The notes beneath the pieces are model-generated. The model ran no database searches and had not been told where the DNA came from. It saw only the letters and a program-made list of their open reading frames with translations. Source: Listeria monocytogenes (GTDB taxonomy: Bacteria; Bacillota; Bacilli; Lactobacillales; Listeriaceae). From it: a DNA stretch of 64,000 bases. Position numbers and translations under genes: made by a program. This document shows, piece after piece, positions 63,670 through 64,000 of this stretch. Numbering within the stretch: position 1 is the stretch's first letter; the number at the start of each line of letters is the position of its first letter. The stretch is taken from contig NZ_CP054041.1 in the NCBI RefSeq assembly GCF_013282665.1, positions 940,501-1,004,500 of the forward strand, in the 5' to 3' direction.

Positions 63670-64000
63670 CTTCTATTAAATCGGCATCTGACCGGATAAT
63701 CGCTAGCACTACACCTACTGCAATAAAATTACCTAGCACAGCACTCCCACCATAACTAATGAAAGGAAGCGGAATCCCCGTGAGTGGCATAAGTCCAACA
63801 GTCATACCAATATTCTCAAAAATATTAAATGCAAAACTCACTGCAAAGCCCGCTAAAACAAGCGAAGAAAAAGTATTCTTCATCAATAGAGCCGCCATAA
63901 TTAATTGATGGATAAGTAGCATAAATAAAATTAACAACAAACTTACACCAACAAACCCAAATTGATGACCAATCGTGCTAAAAATCATATCAGTATGGCT
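63650..64000 (-). CDS. FtsW/RodA/SpoVE-family protein, C-terminal part (runs off window)
   Basis: The last 116 codons of a polytopic SEDS-family protein are visible. DMIFSTIGHQFGFVG near the window edge and GIPLPFISYGGSAVLGNF are the hallmark SEDS motifs (the first normally reads TDFIF-IGEE-GF). SEDS proteins polymerise glycan strands with a partner penicillin-binding protein. Whether it serves septation or elongation cannot be told from this part. The final residues KNQLS are encoded by the terminator stem. Confidence 0.85.
   Translation of the reverse strand, partial: SHTDMIFSTIGHQFGFVGVSLLLILFMLLIHQLIMAALLMKNTFSSLVLAGFAVSFAFNIFENIGMTVGLMPLTGIPLPFISYGGSAVLGNFIAVGVVLAIIRSDADLIEEKNQLS

Overview
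The window looks like a chromosomal segment of Listeria, most probably L. monocytogenes or a close relative. The reasons are low G+C content with Bacillales-type ribosome binding sites, r-protein sequences of Bacillales type, the flavin-based extracellular electron transfer (EET) locus containing a PplA-type FMN lipoprotein, and a high density of PTS operons each with its own PRD regulator. Gene symbols such as fmnA, dmkA and pplA rest on recalled family and synteny knowledge; no database search was run.

Layout. (1) 1-11023, minus strand: the S10-spc ribosomal protein cluster from rpsJ to rpmD and rplO, then secY and the start of adk, driven by a strong promoter and a structured leader of about 180 nt. 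(2) 11132-19690: the EET locus. fmnA, dmkA, fmnB and pplA run leftward and ndh2, eetA, eetB and dmkB run rightward from a shared 444-bp control region. Together they encode demethylmenaquinone synthesis, a membrane NADH dehydrogenase, extracytoplasmic flavinylation and an FMN-carrying lipoprotein. (3) 19771-22145: a lipoprotein metallophosphoesterase and a DUF4003-type protein, convergent on one terminator. (4) 22218-29792, minus: an uncharacterised carbohydrate cluster with a PRD regulator, ascorbate-family PTS IIA/IIB/IIC, a phosphotriesterase-family hydrolase, a creatininase-family amidohydrolase, a KDGP-type aldolase and a SIS protein. (5) 29894-34310, minus: the str operon rpsL-rpsG-fusA-tuf. 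In Bacillus this operon adjoins S10; here about 19 kb of EET and PTS genes lies between them.

(6) 34503-36395, minus: an HD-domain dGTPase-like protein and a GNAT acetyltransferase. (7) 36528-46895, minus: a pentitol-type operon with PRD regulator, galactitol-family PTS, two zinc polyol dehydrogenases, RpiB, two pentulose-phosphate epimerases, a transketolase and a 27-codon small ORF with a strong ribosome binding site. (8) 47214-49730, minus: a CmpB-family membrane protein, a VOC protein, a YjbR-type protein and an AraC regulator. (9) 49781-50863, plus: a universal stress protein with a sigma-B-like promoter, and a second rpiB. (10) 50938-52624, plus: an SOS-controlled YolD-uvrX pair. The uvrX gene carries an extra T that disrupts the polymerase at its catalytic N-terminal motif. 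(11) 52625-61286, minus: an alpha/beta hydrolase and a complete kdpFABCDE potassium system. (12) 61398-63669, plus: a cellobiose-type PTS operon with a near-perfect sigma-54 promoter and an upstream palindrome, facing a partial FtsW/RodA-family gene at the window edge.

No tRNA, rRNA, CRISPR array, insertion sequence or prophage was recognised. The most noteworthy observations are the uvrX frameshift, the unassigned aldolase/amidohydrolase PTS pathway, the sigma-54 control region, the inverted repeat built into the rpsL promoter, the candidate operators between pplA and ndh2, and the small ORF in the pentitol operon.
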